From the NCBI RefSeq assembly GCF_006864535.1, contig NZ_QHLL01000011.1, positions 1 to 64,000 on the forward strand: a DNA stretch of 64,000 nt. The letters are read 5' to 3'. Under the pieces are notes generated by a model that saw only the letters and a list, made by a program, of their open reading frames with translations, did not search any database and was not told where the DNA came from. Position 1 is the stretch's first letter; every line of letters starts with the position of its first letter. The DNA is from Campylobacter sp. MIT 12-8780 (GTDB lineage Bacteria > Campylobacterota > Campylobacteria > Campylobacterales > Campylobacteraceae). The position numbers and the translations under genes were made by a program. This document shows positions 43,417 to 54,226 of the stretch, in pieces.

Positions 43417-44922
43417 ATGAAACTTAAAGCTGATGAAATTAGCTCTATCATCAAAGAAAAGATTGAGAATTTTGATTTAAATCTTGAAATTGAAGAAACA
43501 GGTAAGATCATTTCAATAGCCGATGGTGTGGCAAAAGTATATGGACTTAAAAATGTCATGGCAAGCGAAATGGTTGAATTTGAAAATGGCGAAAAAGGTA
43601 TGGCACTTAATCTTGAAGAAGCAAGCGTTGGTGTGGTTATACTTGGTAAGGGCGAGGGCTTAAAAGAAGGTTCTTCTGTAAAACGTCTTAAAAAACTTTT
43701 AAGTGTGCCAGTTGGCGATGCGATGATAGGACGCGTAGTGAATGCTTTAGGCGAGCCAATAGACGCAAAAGGCGCGATTGGAGCAAGTGAGTTCCGCTTT
43801 ATCGAAGAAAAAGCCAAAGGCATTATGGCAAGAAAAAGCGTTCATGAGCCTTTACAAACTGGACTTAAAGCTATAGATGCTCTTGTGCCAATCGGTAGAG
43901 GACAAAGAGAGCTTATCATCGGTGATAGACAAACTGGAAAAACAACCGTTGCCATTGACACCATCATCAACCAAAAAGGACAAGATGTTATTTGTATCTA
44001 TGTTGCTATAGGACAAAAACAAAGCAATGTTGCTCAAGTGGTAAAACGTTTAGAAGAGCATGGGGCTATGGATTATACTATAGTTGTAAGTGCTGGTGCT
44101 TCTGATTCTGCGGCTTTACAATACATCGCTCCTTATGCTGGTGTGACTATGGGTGAGTATTTTAGAGATAATGCTCGTCATGCTTTAATCATTTATGATG
44201 ATCTTTCAAAACACGCTGTGGCTTATCGTGAAATGTCTTTGATTTTACGCCGTCCTCCAGGTCGTGAAGCGTATCCAGGCGATGTTTTTTACCTACATTC
44301 AAGATTGCTTGAAAGGGCTTCAAAGCTTAGTGACGCACTTGGTGCTGGTAGTTTAACAGCTTTACCTATCATTGAAACTCAAGCCGGAGATGTTTCAGCC
44401 TATATTCCTACCAATGTTATTTCAATCACTGATGGACAAATTTTCCTTGAAACAGACCTCTTTAATTCAGGTGTGCGTCCGGCGATAAATGTAGGCTTAT
44501 CAGTTTCTCGTGTGGGTGGGGCAGCTCAGATTAAGGCTATCAAGCAAGTTGCAGGAACCTTAAGACTTGATCTAGCTCAATATAGAGAGCTTCAAGCTTT
44601 TGCTCAGTTTGCAAGTGATTTGGATGAATCAAGCCGCAAACAGCTTGAAAGAGGGCAAAGAATGGTTGAAATTCTTAAGCAAGCTCCATATTCTCCTTTG
44701 GCTGTTGAAAAACAAGTAGTATTAATTTTTGCTGGAACAAGAGGCATACTTGATTCTATTCCGGTAAACAAAATCAATGAATTTGAGGCTGGGCTTTATT
44801 CTTTCATAGAGGCAAAATATCCTGAAATTTTTGAGCAAATTCGCTCTAAAAAAGCTTTGGATAAAGAACTTGAAGAAAAGATTAGCACAGCACTTAATGA
44901 ATACAAATCAAGTCATATATAA
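43417..44922 (+). CDS. atpA: ATP synthase alpha subunit
   Basis: The non-catalytic nucleotide-binding F1 subunit has 501 residues, as in C. jejuni. The Walker A motif is [14 protein letters not shown] near residue 170. The SRVGGAAQ block and [18 protein letters not shown] are conserved. I use the ATG at 43417 (MKLKADEI), seven bases after AAGGAG, rather than the ATG two codons upstream. Confidence 0.98.
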   Translation: MKLKADEISSIIKEKIENFDLNLEIEETGKIISIADGVAKVYGLKNVMASEMVEFENGEKGMALNLEEASVGVVILGKGEGLKEGSSVKRLKKLLSVPVGDAMIGRVVNALGEPIDAKGAIGASEFRFIEEKAKGIMARKSVHEPLQTGLKAIDALVPIGRGQRELIIGDRQTGKTTVAIDTIINQKGQDVICIYVAIGQKQSNVAQVVKRLEEHGAMDYTIVVSAGASDSAALQYIAPYAGVTMGEYFRDNARHALIIYDDLSKHAVAYREMSLILRRPPGREAYPGDVFYLHSRLLERASKLSDALGAGSLTALPIIETQAGDVSAYIPTNVISITDGQIFLETDLFNSGVRPAINVGLSVSRVGGAAQIKAIKQVAGTLRLDLAQYRELQAFAQFASDLDESSRKQLERGQRMVEILKQAPYSPLAVEKQVVLIFAGTRGILDSIPVNKINEFEAGLYSFIEAKYPEIFEQIRSKKALDKELEEKISTALNEYKSSHI

Positions 44923-44931
44923 AGGCATTTT

Positions 44932-45816
44932 ATGGCTAGTCTTAAAGAGATAAAAAGAAAGATAAAAAGCGTCAATAACACGCAAAAAACAACTAAAGCG
45001 ATGAAGCTTGTTTCTTCAGCTAAGCTTAAAAGAGCAGAAGAAGCGGCTAGACGCAGTAAGTTTTATGCACAAAAAATCGATGAAGTTTTAGCTGAAATTT
45101 CTTTAAATTTCAGCAAAATTTCAAAAGATGATGAACGTTTTATATTCTTTCAAGAAAGGGCTGTGAAAAAGCTGGATATCATCTTTATCACAGCAGATAA
45201 AGGGCTTTGTGGTGGCTTTAATTCAAGAACCATTAAAAGTGTGAATGAGCTGATGAAAGAATACAGCGCTAAAGGTGTAGAAGTTCGTTTGCGAGCTGTT
45301 GGAAAAACAGGTATTGAATTTTTTCGCTTTCAAGGCATTGAACTTTTAAAAACTTATGAACATTTAAGCTCAAATCCAAGTTATGAAAGGGCTTGCGAGG
45401 TGATTAATGAAGCGGTAAATGACTTCTTAAACAAAGAAACCGATCAAGTCATCATCGTGCATAATGGCTATAAAAATATGATCTCTCAAGAGCTTAAAGA
45501 GCTTCATTTGCTTCCAGTTGAGCCTTTAAAAGTGCAAGATGAAAGTCAAATTTCAAACTCAGCCCTAGAGCTTGAGCCAGAAGGTGATGAATTAATGCAA
45601 GAGTTGATGAAAACCTATTTTGAATACAATATGTATTTTGCCTTAATTGACTCTTTAGCCGCTGAGCATAGTGCAAGAATGCAGGCTATGGATAATGCGA
45701 GTAAAAATGCCAAAGAAATGGTTAAAAACTTAAATTTAGCCTATAATAAAGCAAGACAAGAAAGTATCACTACTGAACTTATAGAAATTATCAGTGGTGT
45801 TGAATCAATGAAATAA
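44932..45816 (+). CDS. atpG: ATP synthase gamma subunit
   Basis: This is the rotary shaft of F1 (294 residues). The N-terminal helix starts [22 protein letters not shown] and the C-terminal helix is [16 protein letters not shown], both family signatures forming the coiled-coil axle. [13 protein letters not shown] is the Rossmann-like core motif. It sits between atpA and atpD as in most bacteria. Confidence 0.97.
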   Translation: MASLKEIKRKIKSVNNTQKTTKAMKLVSSAKLKRAEEAARRSKFYAQKIDEVLAEISLNFSKISKDDERFIFFQERAVKKLDIIFITADKGLCGGFNSRTIKSVNELMKEYSAKGVEVRLRAVGKTGIEFFRFQGIELLKTYEHLSSNPSYERACEVINEAVNDFLNKETDQVIIVHNGYKNMISQELKELHLLPVEPLKVQDESQISNSALELEPEGDELMQELMKTYFEYNMYFALIDSLAAEHSARMQAMDNASKNAKEMVKNLNLAYNKARQESITTELIEIISGVESMK

Positions 45817-45826
45817 GGAGAAATGA

Positions 45827-47230
<1,404 letters not shown>

Positions 47231-47232
47231 GC

Positions 47233-47625
47233 ATGAGTGATTTAATGCATTTAGAGGTGGTAACACCTATGGGTATGATTTATGAGGGTGAAGTGCGTTG
47301 TGTAGTTTTGCCCGGAAGCGAGGGTGAGTTTGGCGTGCTTAAAGGGCATGCTTCACTCATTTCATCTTTAAAAGCTGGGGTGATTGATATAGAAAAAGCT
47401 GATTCTAAGCATGAATTAATCGCTGTTGATTCAGGTTATGCAGAAGTGAATGAGTTTAAAACCACTGTTTTAGCCAAAGGTGCAGTAGCCATTAATGCAG
47501 ATGAAAACAGCGAAATCGCACAAAATTTAAATGCAGCTAAAGAACTTCTTCGATCAGCAAGTTCTGATAGCGTGGCTCTAGCTTCTACTTTTGCAAATAT
47601 AGACAGCAAAGCAGGGATAAAGTAA
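47233..47625 (+). CDS. atpC: ATP synthase epsilon subunit
   Basis: The epsilon subunit (130 residues) couples rotation to the c ring and can inhibit ATPase. LEVVTPMGMIYEGEVRCVVLPG and GEFGVLKGHASLI form the N-terminal beta-sandwich signature. The C-terminal helical region is present but short. Its stop TAA is followed at once by the GTG start of the TolQ-type gene, suggesting read-through of the operon. Confidence 0.95.
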   Translation: MSDLMHLEVVTPMGMIYEGEVRCVVLPGSEGEFGVLKGHASLISSLKAGVIDIEKADSKHELIAVDSGYAEVNEFKTTVLAKGAVAINADENSEIAQNLNAAKELLRSASSDSVALASTFANIDSKAGIK

Positions 47626-48180
47626 GTGATCAATACGGCGTCCATCATACATTTTTTTAATGAATCAAGCCTTATCACTTACATAGTATTAATTTGGCTT
47701 TCTTTTTATTTTATTTTAAGCTTTGCTATTTTATTTGCTCGATCGACTTTTTTAGGCGTTTGGATCAACAAAGAAAAAGGAAGTTTAGAATACTTACTTA
47801 TGGGAAACAAAGATATTTCTCAAACCGAATCTATACTCAGAAAATGTCCGGAAAATGAAAAAAATCGCCTTGAAATTTATAAAAATTTAGCTGAAAAAAG
47901 AGCAAGTGTAGGACTAACTTGGCTTTCTATCATCGCTTCAACTTCTCCTTTTATAGGGCTTTTTGGAACGGTTGTATCTATACTTGAAACCTTTGGTGGA
48001 CTTGGCACTCAAAACTCTTTAAGTATCATCGCTCCAAAGATAAGCGAAGCACTCGTTGCTACAGGTTGCGGGATACTCGTGGCTATACCAGCTTATAGCT
48101 TTCACTTAAGCATAAAAAGAAAAGCATTTGAACTTATGAGTGTCATTGATAGCGAAATAAAAATTCTTACGAAGGCATAA
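47626..48180 (+). CDS. tolQ: TolQ/ExbB-family proton channel protein
   Basis: The 184-residue MotA/TolQ/ExbB protein has three transmembrane helices. The family block is IASTSPFIGLFGTVVSILETF, followed by GLGTQNSLSIIAPKISEALVATGCGILVAIPAY. With the following ExbD/TolR protein it uses proton-motive force to energise a TonB/TolA-like protein. In C. jejuni it is usually named exbB1; the TolB-Pal genes downstream favour a Tol role. The start is GTG directly after the atpC stop. Confidence 0.9.
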   Translation: MINTASIIHFFNESSLITYIVLIWLSFYFILSFAILFARSTFLGVWINKEKGSLEYLLMGNKDISQTESILRKCPENEKNRLEIYKNLAEKRASVGLTWLSIIASTSPFIGLFGTVVSILETFGGLGTQNSLSIIAPKISEALVATGCGILVAIPAYSFHLSIKRKAFELMSVIDSEIKILTKA

Positions 48181-48182
48181 CT

Positions 48183-48572
48183 TTGTCATTTCTTGATGAA
48201 AAACCAGAACTCAATATCACGCCTTTGGTTGATATTATGCTTGTTTTACTTGCCATTTTAATGGTAACTGCACCAAGTATTACTTATGAAGAAAACATCA
48301 ATCTCCCAAAAGGCTCGCAAAAGACAAATTCAACAGCAACGCTTAAAAGTCTTATCATCGCTGTAAATAGCAAAAGAGAAATTTTTATCAATGAAAAAAA
48401 ATTTAACTTTGTAAGTTTTGCAGATAACCTAGCCATACTCAAACCACAATTTAAACTTGATGAGCCTGTTTTTATACGAGCTGATAAAGAACTTAAATAC
48501 GATGATGTGATTTTTGTTTTAAGGGTGGTAAAAAATTTAGGCTTTAACAAGGTTTCTTTACAAACGGAGTAG
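48183..48572 (+). CDS. tolR: TolR/ExbD-family protein
   Basis: The 129-residue ExbD/TolR protein has an N-terminal transmembrane helix in LNITPLVDIMLVLLAILMVT with the conserved, functionally essential Asp, and a periplasmic domain with PVFIRADKELKYDDVI. It starts with TTG two bases after tolQ ends. It is the proton-pathway partner of the TolQ-type protein. Confidence 0.9.
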   Translation: MSFLDEKPELNITPLVDIMLVLLAILMVTAPSITYEENINLPKGSQKTNSTATLKSLIIAVNSKREIFINEKKFNFVSFADNLAILKPQFKLDEPVFIRADKELKYDDVIFVLRVVKNLGFNKVSLQTE

Positions 48573-48575
48573 CTT

Positions 48576-49340
48576 TTGAAAGATTATGGTGTAGGATCAT
48601 TTAACGCTTTTTTGCTCGCTTTAATCGTTTATATGGCTCTTGTTTTTTTTATCGCTTTTAAACTCAGTGAAGAAGCCAAACAAAGTGTAAAATACACTGA
48701 TATAGCAAATAGCTTTGTTGATGTAGAACTTGGCGAATACCAAGCTACACCCGCACAAAACACACAATCAAATCCCGAGAAACAAGCCAAAATAGAAGAA
48801 GAACAACTTAAAGAAACGACAAATAAAGCCGTTGAGACAAAAGAAGATACCCAAAAAGCAAGTGATATTAGCTCTTTGTTTGGCAATGTCAAAGATTATC
48901 AAGAAGAGCAAAGCTCTAAGGTGCAATCATCTAGCAAATCTCAAAGCAAGACAACCACTACAAGCACAAGCGCTTCAAATATCGTAAAGCAACTCAATGA
49001 CTCACTCATCAATCAAAGCGACAAGATAGGACAAAGCTCACAAAAGCAGATGACAGGAGTATATGATGAGTTTTTGGGTAAGATCGCAAGAAGAATGCAA
49101 GAAAATTGGTTACTTTATCCAAGGAGCGGAAATTTTAGCGTGATCGTGCATTTTTTTATAGATAGTAACGGAATTTTTGGATATACTTCAGTTTCAAAAA
49201 GTGGCAATGCTGAATTTGACGCAAAGGTTGAACTTTTTTTAGAAGATTTAAAAGGTAAGTTTATCGCGTATCCACCAAATTCAAAAAGATACGAAGATAC
49301 AGCTTCTATAAGCGATGAAATCAGTATGCAGCAACATTAA
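48576..49340 (+). CDS. TolA/TonB-like energy-transducing protein
   Basis: The 254 residues form one N-terminal transmembrane helix (about 9-28), a low-complexity periplasmic linker rich in Q, E, K, S and T (about 50-150) and a C-terminal TonB/TolA fold (FSVIVHFFIDSNGIFG...EFDAKVELFLEDL). It starts with TTG three bases after tolR. It probably spans the periplasm to contact TolB-Pal. By position it is TolA, though sequence alone would not separate it from TonB. Confidence 0.85.
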   Translation: MKDYGVGSFNAFLLALIVYMALVFFIAFKLSEEAKQSVKYTDIANSFVDVELGEYQATPAQNTQSNPEKQAKIEEEQLKETTNKAVETKEDTQKASDISSLFGNVKDYQEEQSSKVQSSSKSQSKTTTTSTSASNIVKQLNDSLINQSDKIGQSSQKQMTGVYDEFLGKIARRMQENWLLYPRSGNFSVIVHFFIDSNGIFGYTSVSKSGNAEFDAKVELFLEDLKGKFIAYPPNSKRYEDTASISDEISMQQH

Positions 49341-49349
49341 GGAGAAAAA

Positions 49350-50561
49350 ATGAAAAAAATCTTTGGACTTTTCTTTTTGATCTTATCAGCTCTTTTTGCA
49401 GCTGATGAAGCCTCTATTTCTATCGTCAATAAAGGCACTGTTTTACCAAAAATCATCATCAAAGATAACTCAACACTTAGTGACACAAGCTTAAAAAGAA
49501 ATTTTTACAATCTCATCTTAAATGATTTAAAAATCAGCTCAAATTTTGAAGTACTTGAAAGAGGTAATGAACAAGGCAATTACCTGCTTGAATACGAACT
49601 AAACAAAGAAGGTGGCAATACTTTAAATTTAAGAGTAAAGATTAAAGCTGATGGCACAGAAAAAAGTAACAAAAGCTACTCAGTGCCAAGTCTTGAGCTC
49701 TATCCTTTCCTAGCTCACACAAGCATTAAAGACTCGGTTAATACCTTAGGCTTAGCTCCGGTTGAATGGATGGATCATAAAATTTTGATTGCTAAAACTT
49801 CAAGCTCAAAAAGAAGCCAAATCATCATGGCTGATTATACACTTACTTATCAAAAAGTCGTTGTAGCAGGCGGATTAAACCTCTTTCCAAAATGGGCAAA
49901 CAAAGCTCAAACTGCATTTTACTACACTGCTTATGATCATAATATCCCTACACTTTATCGTTATGATCTTAACACAAACAAAGCCACAAGGATACTTTCA
50001 AGCGGAGGTATGATCGTCGCAAGCGATGTGAGTGAAGATGAAAATAAAATCCTTGTTACTATGGCACCACAAGATCAGCCCGATGTATATCTTTACGATC
50101 TTAAAAAAAAGAGTTTGATTAAAATCACAAATTATTCAGGCGTTGATGTAAATGGAAATTTCATCGAAAATGATCAAAAAGTAATTTTTGTAAGCGATCG
50201 CTTGGGTTATCCAAACCTTTTTATGCAAAAAATAGGCGGATCAAATGCCGAGCAAGTTGTTTTTCACGGGCGTAACAATACAGCTGTTTCAACCTACAAA
50301 AACTATATCGTGTATTCAAGTCGTGAGATGGAACAAAGAGGCGTGTTTAATATCTATTTAATGAGTACAGAAAGTGATTATATCCGCCAACTTACAGCAA
50401 ATGGCAAGAATTTATTCCCTCGTTTTTCAAGCGATGGTGGAAGTATAGTGTTTATCAAATATCTTGGTAATCAAACAGCTTTAGGGATAATCCGCGTAAA
50501 TGCCAACAAATCCTTTCATTTTCCACTCAAGGTTGGGAAAATTCAATCGATTGATTGGTAA
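49350..50561 (+). CDS. tolB: TolB, periplasmic component of Tol-Pal
   Basis: The 403-residue protein has a Sec signal (MKKIFGLFFLILSALFAAD), an N-terminal alpha/beta domain and a C-terminal six-bladed beta-propeller with repeats such as LFPKWANKAQTAFYYT and VIFVSDRLGYPNLFMQ. It binds Pal and takes part in outer-membrane constriction at division. An AAGGAG site precedes the start. Confidence 0.94.
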   Translation: MKKIFGLFFLILSALFAADEASISIVNKGTVLPKIIIKDNSTLSDTSLKRNFYNLILNDLKISSNFEVLERGNEQGNYLLEYELNKEGGNTLNLRVKIKADGTEKSNKSYSVPSLELYPFLAHTSIKDSVNTLGLAPVEWMDHKILIAKTSSSKRSQIIMADYTLTYQKVVVAGGLNLFPKWANKAQTAFYYTAYDHNIPTLYRYDLNTNKATRILSSGGMIVASDVSEDENKILVTMAPQDQPDVYLYDLKKKSLIKITNYSGVDVNGNFIENDQKVIFVSDRLGYPNLFMQKIGGSNAEQVVFHGRNNTAVSTYKNYIVYSSREMEQRGVFNIYLMSTESDYIRQLTANGKNLFPRFSSDGGSIVFIKYLGNQTALGIIRVNANKSFHFPLKVGKIQSIDW

Positions 50562-50570
50562 ATTTTATTC

Positions 50571-50595
50571 AAATTTAATATTTTTTAGTTATAAT
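50571..50595 (+). promoter_or_regulatory. Promoter of pal
   Basis: An 18-base AT-rich element identical to that at 41872-41889 is followed by T and TATAAT at 50590-50595, 41 bases before the pal ATG. It gives Pal, an abundant lipoprotein, its own promoter within the tol cluster. Confidence 0.65.
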
Positions 50596-50630
50596 TAACG
50601 CACTTAACAAAACTTTATGAAAGGTAAAAG

Positions 50631-51131
50631 ATGAAGAAAATTCTCTTAATCTCAGTTGCAGTTTTTGCAATGATTCTTAGTGGTTGCCAAGCAACTAAAA
50701 AATCACCTTCAGTTACCCAAACAGGTAGCACACAAGGTACTAGCGGTGCTGCTTCTGGTGGTAACGATACTTTTGGTGGTGTTGGTTCTCTTGCGAGCGG
50801 ACTTGGAAAAATCTATTTTGATTTTGACAAATACAACATCAGATCAGATATGCAAGCTGTTGTAAATGCAGGTGCTGATTTACTTAAAGGTCAAGCAGGT
50901 GGTGCTCAAATTACAGTTGAAGGAAACTGCGATGAGTGGGGAACTGATGAATACAACCAAGCTCTTGGTTTAAGAAGAGCAAATGCTGTAAAAAGAGCTT
51001 TAGTTACTCTAGGTCTTGATTCAAAACAAATTGCAGTAAAAAGCTATGGCGAAACTAACCCAGTTTGTACTGAAAGAACAGCAGAATGTGACGCACTAAA
51101 TCGTCGTGCAGAGATTAAAGTTGGACTCTAA
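50631..51131 (+). CDS. pal: Pal, peptidoglycan-associated lipoprotein (Omp18)
   Basis: This outer-membrane lipoprotein (166 residues) has the lipobox ILSGC (Cys-19), a glycine/serine/threonine-rich linker (about 25-55) and an OmpA-type peptidoglycan-binding domain with YFDFDKYNIRSDMQ, GNCDEWGTDEYNQALGLRRA and LNRRAEIKV. It corresponds to the immunodominant Omp18 of C. jejuni. It has its own strong promoter and AAAGG site. Confidence 0.96.
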   Translation: MKKILLISVAVFAMILSGCQATKKSPSVTQTGSTQGTSGAASGGNDTFGGVGSLASGLGKIYFDFDKYNIRSDMQAVVNAGADLLKGQAGGAQITVEGNCDEWGTDEYNQALGLRRANAVKRALVTLGLDSKQIAVKSYGETNPVCTERTAECDALNRRAEIKVGL

Positions 51132-51144
51132 TCTTTAAACCACA

Positions 51145-52032
51145 ATGAAAAAAATACTACTAACTTTGGCAGCTCTTTTTAGTGCTGCCTTAGCTGAAAC
51201 TTCAGCTTTTGACGCAGGAAACATTAATAATAATTCTGGCTATGGACTTACACAAAACGAAAAAATTCTAAAAGACAAGCTTGATACACTCAATAACAAT
51301 TATCTGCAAAACAACGCAAGGATAAATTCAGTCAATGAACAAATAGAAGGCATACAAAGCACTCTAGAAGGTATTAACTCACAATACAGCAAAACAAATA
51401 CCAAAATCACTCAACTTGAACAAAATCTCAGCAAAGAACTCCAAAAACTTCGAGTTTATGCTGAAGAAAGCCGAAAAATTCAAGAAGCAAATAACAAACA
51501 AATCAAACAAGTTCTAAGCGAACTCAGTCAGCTTATGGATACTTATATCAACCAAAACACACAGGATCAAAATTTAAGTCAAACACCGCAAATAACTTCA
51601 TCAACAGATGAAAATAAAAGCAAACAAGTAATACCAACTACACAAAAAAAACAAGATGATGAATCTTGGAAGAAAAAAGAATTAGACGAGCTTTTAGAAC
51701 TTGCTTTAAAAGAATTTAACAATAAAAACAATTATGAAAACTCAAAAGTAAAATTTGAGTATTTAATCGAAAAAAATTACAAGCCAGCCTTATCAAATTT
51801 TCATATAGGCGAGATAGAATACAAGAAAAAACGTTACGCAAACGCGATAAATTATTATAAAAAAAGTGCTCAGTTATATTCAAAAGCAAAATATATGCCA
51901 ACCTTGCTTTATCATACAGCCATTAGCCTTGATAAAGTGGGCGATACAAAAGCAGCAAATGGCTTTTATCAGGCTTTGAAAAAGGACTATCCACAAAGCA
52001 AAGAAGCTAAAGCCGCACCAAATAGAAAATAA
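51145..52032 (+). CDS. cpoB: CpoB/YbgF-like TPR protein
   Basis: The 295-residue periplasmic protein has a signal peptide (MKKILLTLAALFSAALAE), a coiled-coil segment (about residues 35-130), a polar linker and C-terminal tetratricopeptide repeats (about 180-290; NFHIGEIEYKKKRYANAINY). It follows pal by 13 bases, the standard place for CpoB, which links Tol-Pal with cell-wall synthesis at division. Confidence 0.9.
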   Translation: MKKILLTLAALFSAALAETSAFDAGNINNNSGYGLTQNEKILKDKLDTLNNNYLQNNARINSVNEQIEGIQSTLEGINSQYSKTNTKITQLEQNLSKELQKLRVYAEESRKIQEANNKQIKQVLSELSQLMDTYINQNTQDQNLSQTPQITSSTDENKSKQVIPTTQKKQDDESWKKKELDELLELALKEFNNKNNYENSKVKFEYLIEKNYKPALSNFHIGEIEYKKKRYANAINYYKKSAQLYSKAKYMPTLLYHTAISLDKVGDTKAANGFYQALKKDYPQSKEAKAAPNRK

Positions 52033-52049
52033 AATCAAAAGGAGAAAAA

Positions 52050-52610
52050 ATGTCAATAGCTAAAAATAGCGTAGTTTCAATGTTTTATGAACTTAAAGAC
52101 GCCAACACAGGAGAACTTTTAGAGTCAAACTTACATTCAGCCCCAGTTTCTTTTATACTTGGAAAGGGACAAATTTTAGAGGGCTTAGAAGAAGAAATTG
52201 CTAAGCTTGATTGTCCTAGTGAGGCTGATGTTATCATTAAAAAAGATAAGGCTTTAGGCGAGTATGATCAAAGTGCAGTGCAAACCTTACCAAAAGAGCA
52301 ATTTGCTGGCATTGATTTAAAAGTAGGTATGGAACTTTTTGGTGAAAGCGAAGATGGTGGCACCGTGCGGGTTATAGTAAAAGATATTAAAGATGATGAG
52401 GTTGTGATTGATTATAATCACGCTTATGCAGGCAGGGATTTGCTTTTTAGTCTTAATATACTTGATGTGCGCGAAGCTAGCGAAGATGAAATTTTAACTG
52501 GTATTATAGCAGGTAGCGGAAGTTGTGGTTGTGGGGGACATGATCATGATCATCATCACGGCGGTGGAGGATGCTGCGGCGGACATGGCGGTGGTTGTGG
52601 TTGCCACTGA
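52050..52610 (+). CDS. slyD: SlyD-type FKBP peptidyl-prolyl isomerase with metal-binding tail
   Basis: The 186-residue protein has an FKBP domain interrupted by an IF chaperone insert (about residues 70-125), with FILGKGQILEGLEEEI at the active-site side. The last 30 residues are almost only Gly, His and Cys (GCGGHDHDHHHGGGG), a nickel- and zinc-binding tail like that of E. coli SlyD, used in hydrogenase or urease maturation. It sits between cpoB and fabD. Confidence 0.95.
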   Translation: MSIAKNSVVSMFYELKDANTGELLESNLHSAPVSFILGKGQILEGLEEEIAKLDCPSEADVIIKKDKALGEYDQSAVQTLPKEQFAGIDLKVGMELFGESEDGGTVRVIVKDIKDDEVVIDYNHAYAGRDLLFSLNILDVREASEDEILTGIIAGSGSCGCGGHDHDHHHGGGGCCGGHGGGCGCH

Positions 52611-52619
52611 GGTAGTTTG

Positions 52620-53543
52620 ATGAAAGCTGTTTTTATCTTTGCAGGACAAGGCTCACAAACTCTTGGCATGGCTAAGGATTTTTATGAAAATTGCGCTCAA
52701 GCTAAAGAGCTTTTGCAAAATGCAAGCGATCATTGTAAGCTTGATTTTAAACACTTGCTTTTTGAGCCAAATGAGGATTTAAATAAAAGCGAATTTACCC
52801 AGCCAGCTATAGTTTTAAGCTCTTTAATGGCGTATCTTGCTTTTAAAGAAAGACTTGATTTAGAGTGCGAATGTGCTTTGGGGCATTCTTTGGGCGAAAT
52901 TTCAGCCCTTAGCGTTCAAGGTGGCATTAATTTTCTTAATGCGCTTTCTTTGGTAAGAAATAGAGCTTTATTTATGCAAGAAGATTGTGATAAGATAGAA
53001 GCTGGTATGCTTGTAGTTTTAGGGCTGAGTGATGAAAAAGTTGAAGAGCTTTGTCAAGATGCCTTGGCAAAAAACAAGCAAATTTATGCAGCAAATTACA
53101 ATTGCGACGGACAAATCGTCGTAGCTGGTATGAAAGCACATTTACAAGCTTATGAGGTTGAGTTTAAAAAAGCTGGGGCAAAAAGGGTTATGCTTTTAAA
53201 TATGAGCGTGGCAAGTCATTGTCCGCTTTTAAAAGAAGCTAGTGTGAAATTTAAAGCCTTGCTTGAAAATAGCCTTTCATCAAGCTTTAAACCAGTAATC
53301 TCAAATGCAAATGCCAAGCCTTACACAAGCGAAGATGAGGCTTCAACTTTACTGAGCGAGCAGCTTATAAAACCGGTGCTGTATAAACAAAGTATAAAAA
53401 ATGTCGAGGCAAATACGGACTTTTTTATAGAGTTTTCAAGCGCTATTTTAAAAGGCTTAAACAAAAAAAATACAAGTAAAGAGACGTATTCTTTTACAAA
53501 TTTAAACGAACTTGATGAAATCATAAAGGTGATAGGACGATGA
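52620..53543 (+). CDS. fabD: FabD, malonyl-CoA:ACP transacylase
   Basis: This fatty-acid synthesis enzyme (307 residues) loads malonate onto ACP. FAGQGSQTLGMAKDF is the N-terminal signature, ALGHSLGEISAL holds the catalytic Ser (GHSLG), and SVASHCPLL carries the active-site His. I chose the ATG at 52620 over the TTG one codon upstream. It overlaps mtnN by 4 bases. Confidence 0.95.
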   Translation: MKAVFIFAGQGSQTLGMAKDFYENCAQAKELLQNASDHCKLDFKHLLFEPNEDLNKSEFTQPAIVLSSLMAYLAFKERLDLECECALGHSLGEISALSVQGGINFLNALSLVRNRALFMQEDCDKIEAGMLVVLGLSDEKVEELCQDALAKNKQIYAANYNCDGQIVVAGMKAHLQAYEVEFKKAGAKRVMLLNMSVASHCPLLKEASVKFKALLENSLSSSFKPVISNANAKPYTSEDEASTLLSEQLIKPVLYKQSIKNVEANTDFFIEFSSAILKGLNKKNTSKETYSFTNLNELDEIIKVIGR

Positions 53544-54226
53544 AAATTGCTATTTTAGGGGCTATGCCAGAAGAGATTAGTCCGCTTTTAGAAAAACTTC
53601 AAAATTATGAAAAGATTGATTATGCAAACAATAGCTACTATCTTGCACAATACAAAAATCATGAGCTCATTTTAGCGTATTCAAAGATAGGCAAGGTTAA
53701 TTCCACTCTTTCAGCAAGCGTGATGATAGAAAAATTTAAGGCTGAAACTTTGCTTTTTACAGGCGTTGCAGGAGCTTTTAATCCTGAGCTTAAAATAGGC
53801 GATTTGCTCGTTGCAAACAAGCTTTGTCAATACGATCTTGACATCACAGCTTTTGGACATCCTTTAGGCTTTGTGCCGGGTAATGAAGTCTTTGTAAAAA
53901 CCGATGCAAAACTAAATGCCTTAGCCAAAGAAGTAGCAAAAGAGCTTGGTATAAAGCTTCATGAAGGCATTATCGCCACTGGAGATGAGTTTATCTGCGA
54001 TGAAGTGAAAAAAAACAAGATTAGAGAGATTTTCAATGCTGATGCTTGCGAGATGGAAGGAGCAAGTGTTGCTTTAGTATGTGAAGCTTTAAAAGTGCCT
54101 TGCTTTATCTTAAGGGCGATGAGTGATGAGGCTGGAGAAAAGGCTGAGTTTGATTTTGATGAATTTGTGGTTAAATCAGCTCAAACTTCAGCTGAGTTTG
54201 TGCTTAAAATCTGCGATAAATTATGA
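53540..54226 (+). CDS. mtnN: MtnN/Pfs, MTA/SAH nucleosidase
   Basis: This enzyme hydrolyses methylthioadenosine and S-adenosylhomocysteine, and in Campylobacter also 6-aminodeoxyfutalosine for menaquinone synthesis. The 228 residues have FTGVAGAFNPELKIGDLLVA, EMEGASVALVCE (ribose-binding Met-Glu) and RAMSDEAGEKAEFDFDEF with the catalytic Asp. It overlaps both fabD and the TtcA-like gene by 4 bases. Confidence 0.95.
   Translation: MKIAILGAMPEEISPLLEKLQNYEKIDYANNSYYLAQYKNHELILAYSKIGKVNSTLSASVMIEKFKAETLLFTGVAGAFNPELKIGDLLVANKLCQYDLDITAFGHPLGFVPGNEVFVKTDAKLNALAKEVAKELGIKLHEGIIATGDEFICDEVKKNKIREIFNADACEMEGASVALVCEALKVPCFILRAMSDEAGEKAEFDFDEFVVKSAQTSAEFVLKICDKL

Noticed and set aside
43383-43823. 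146-residue minus-strand ORF
   Set aside because: Shadow of atpA; Ser/Pro-rich reverse-frame translation typical of antisense of a conserved gene.
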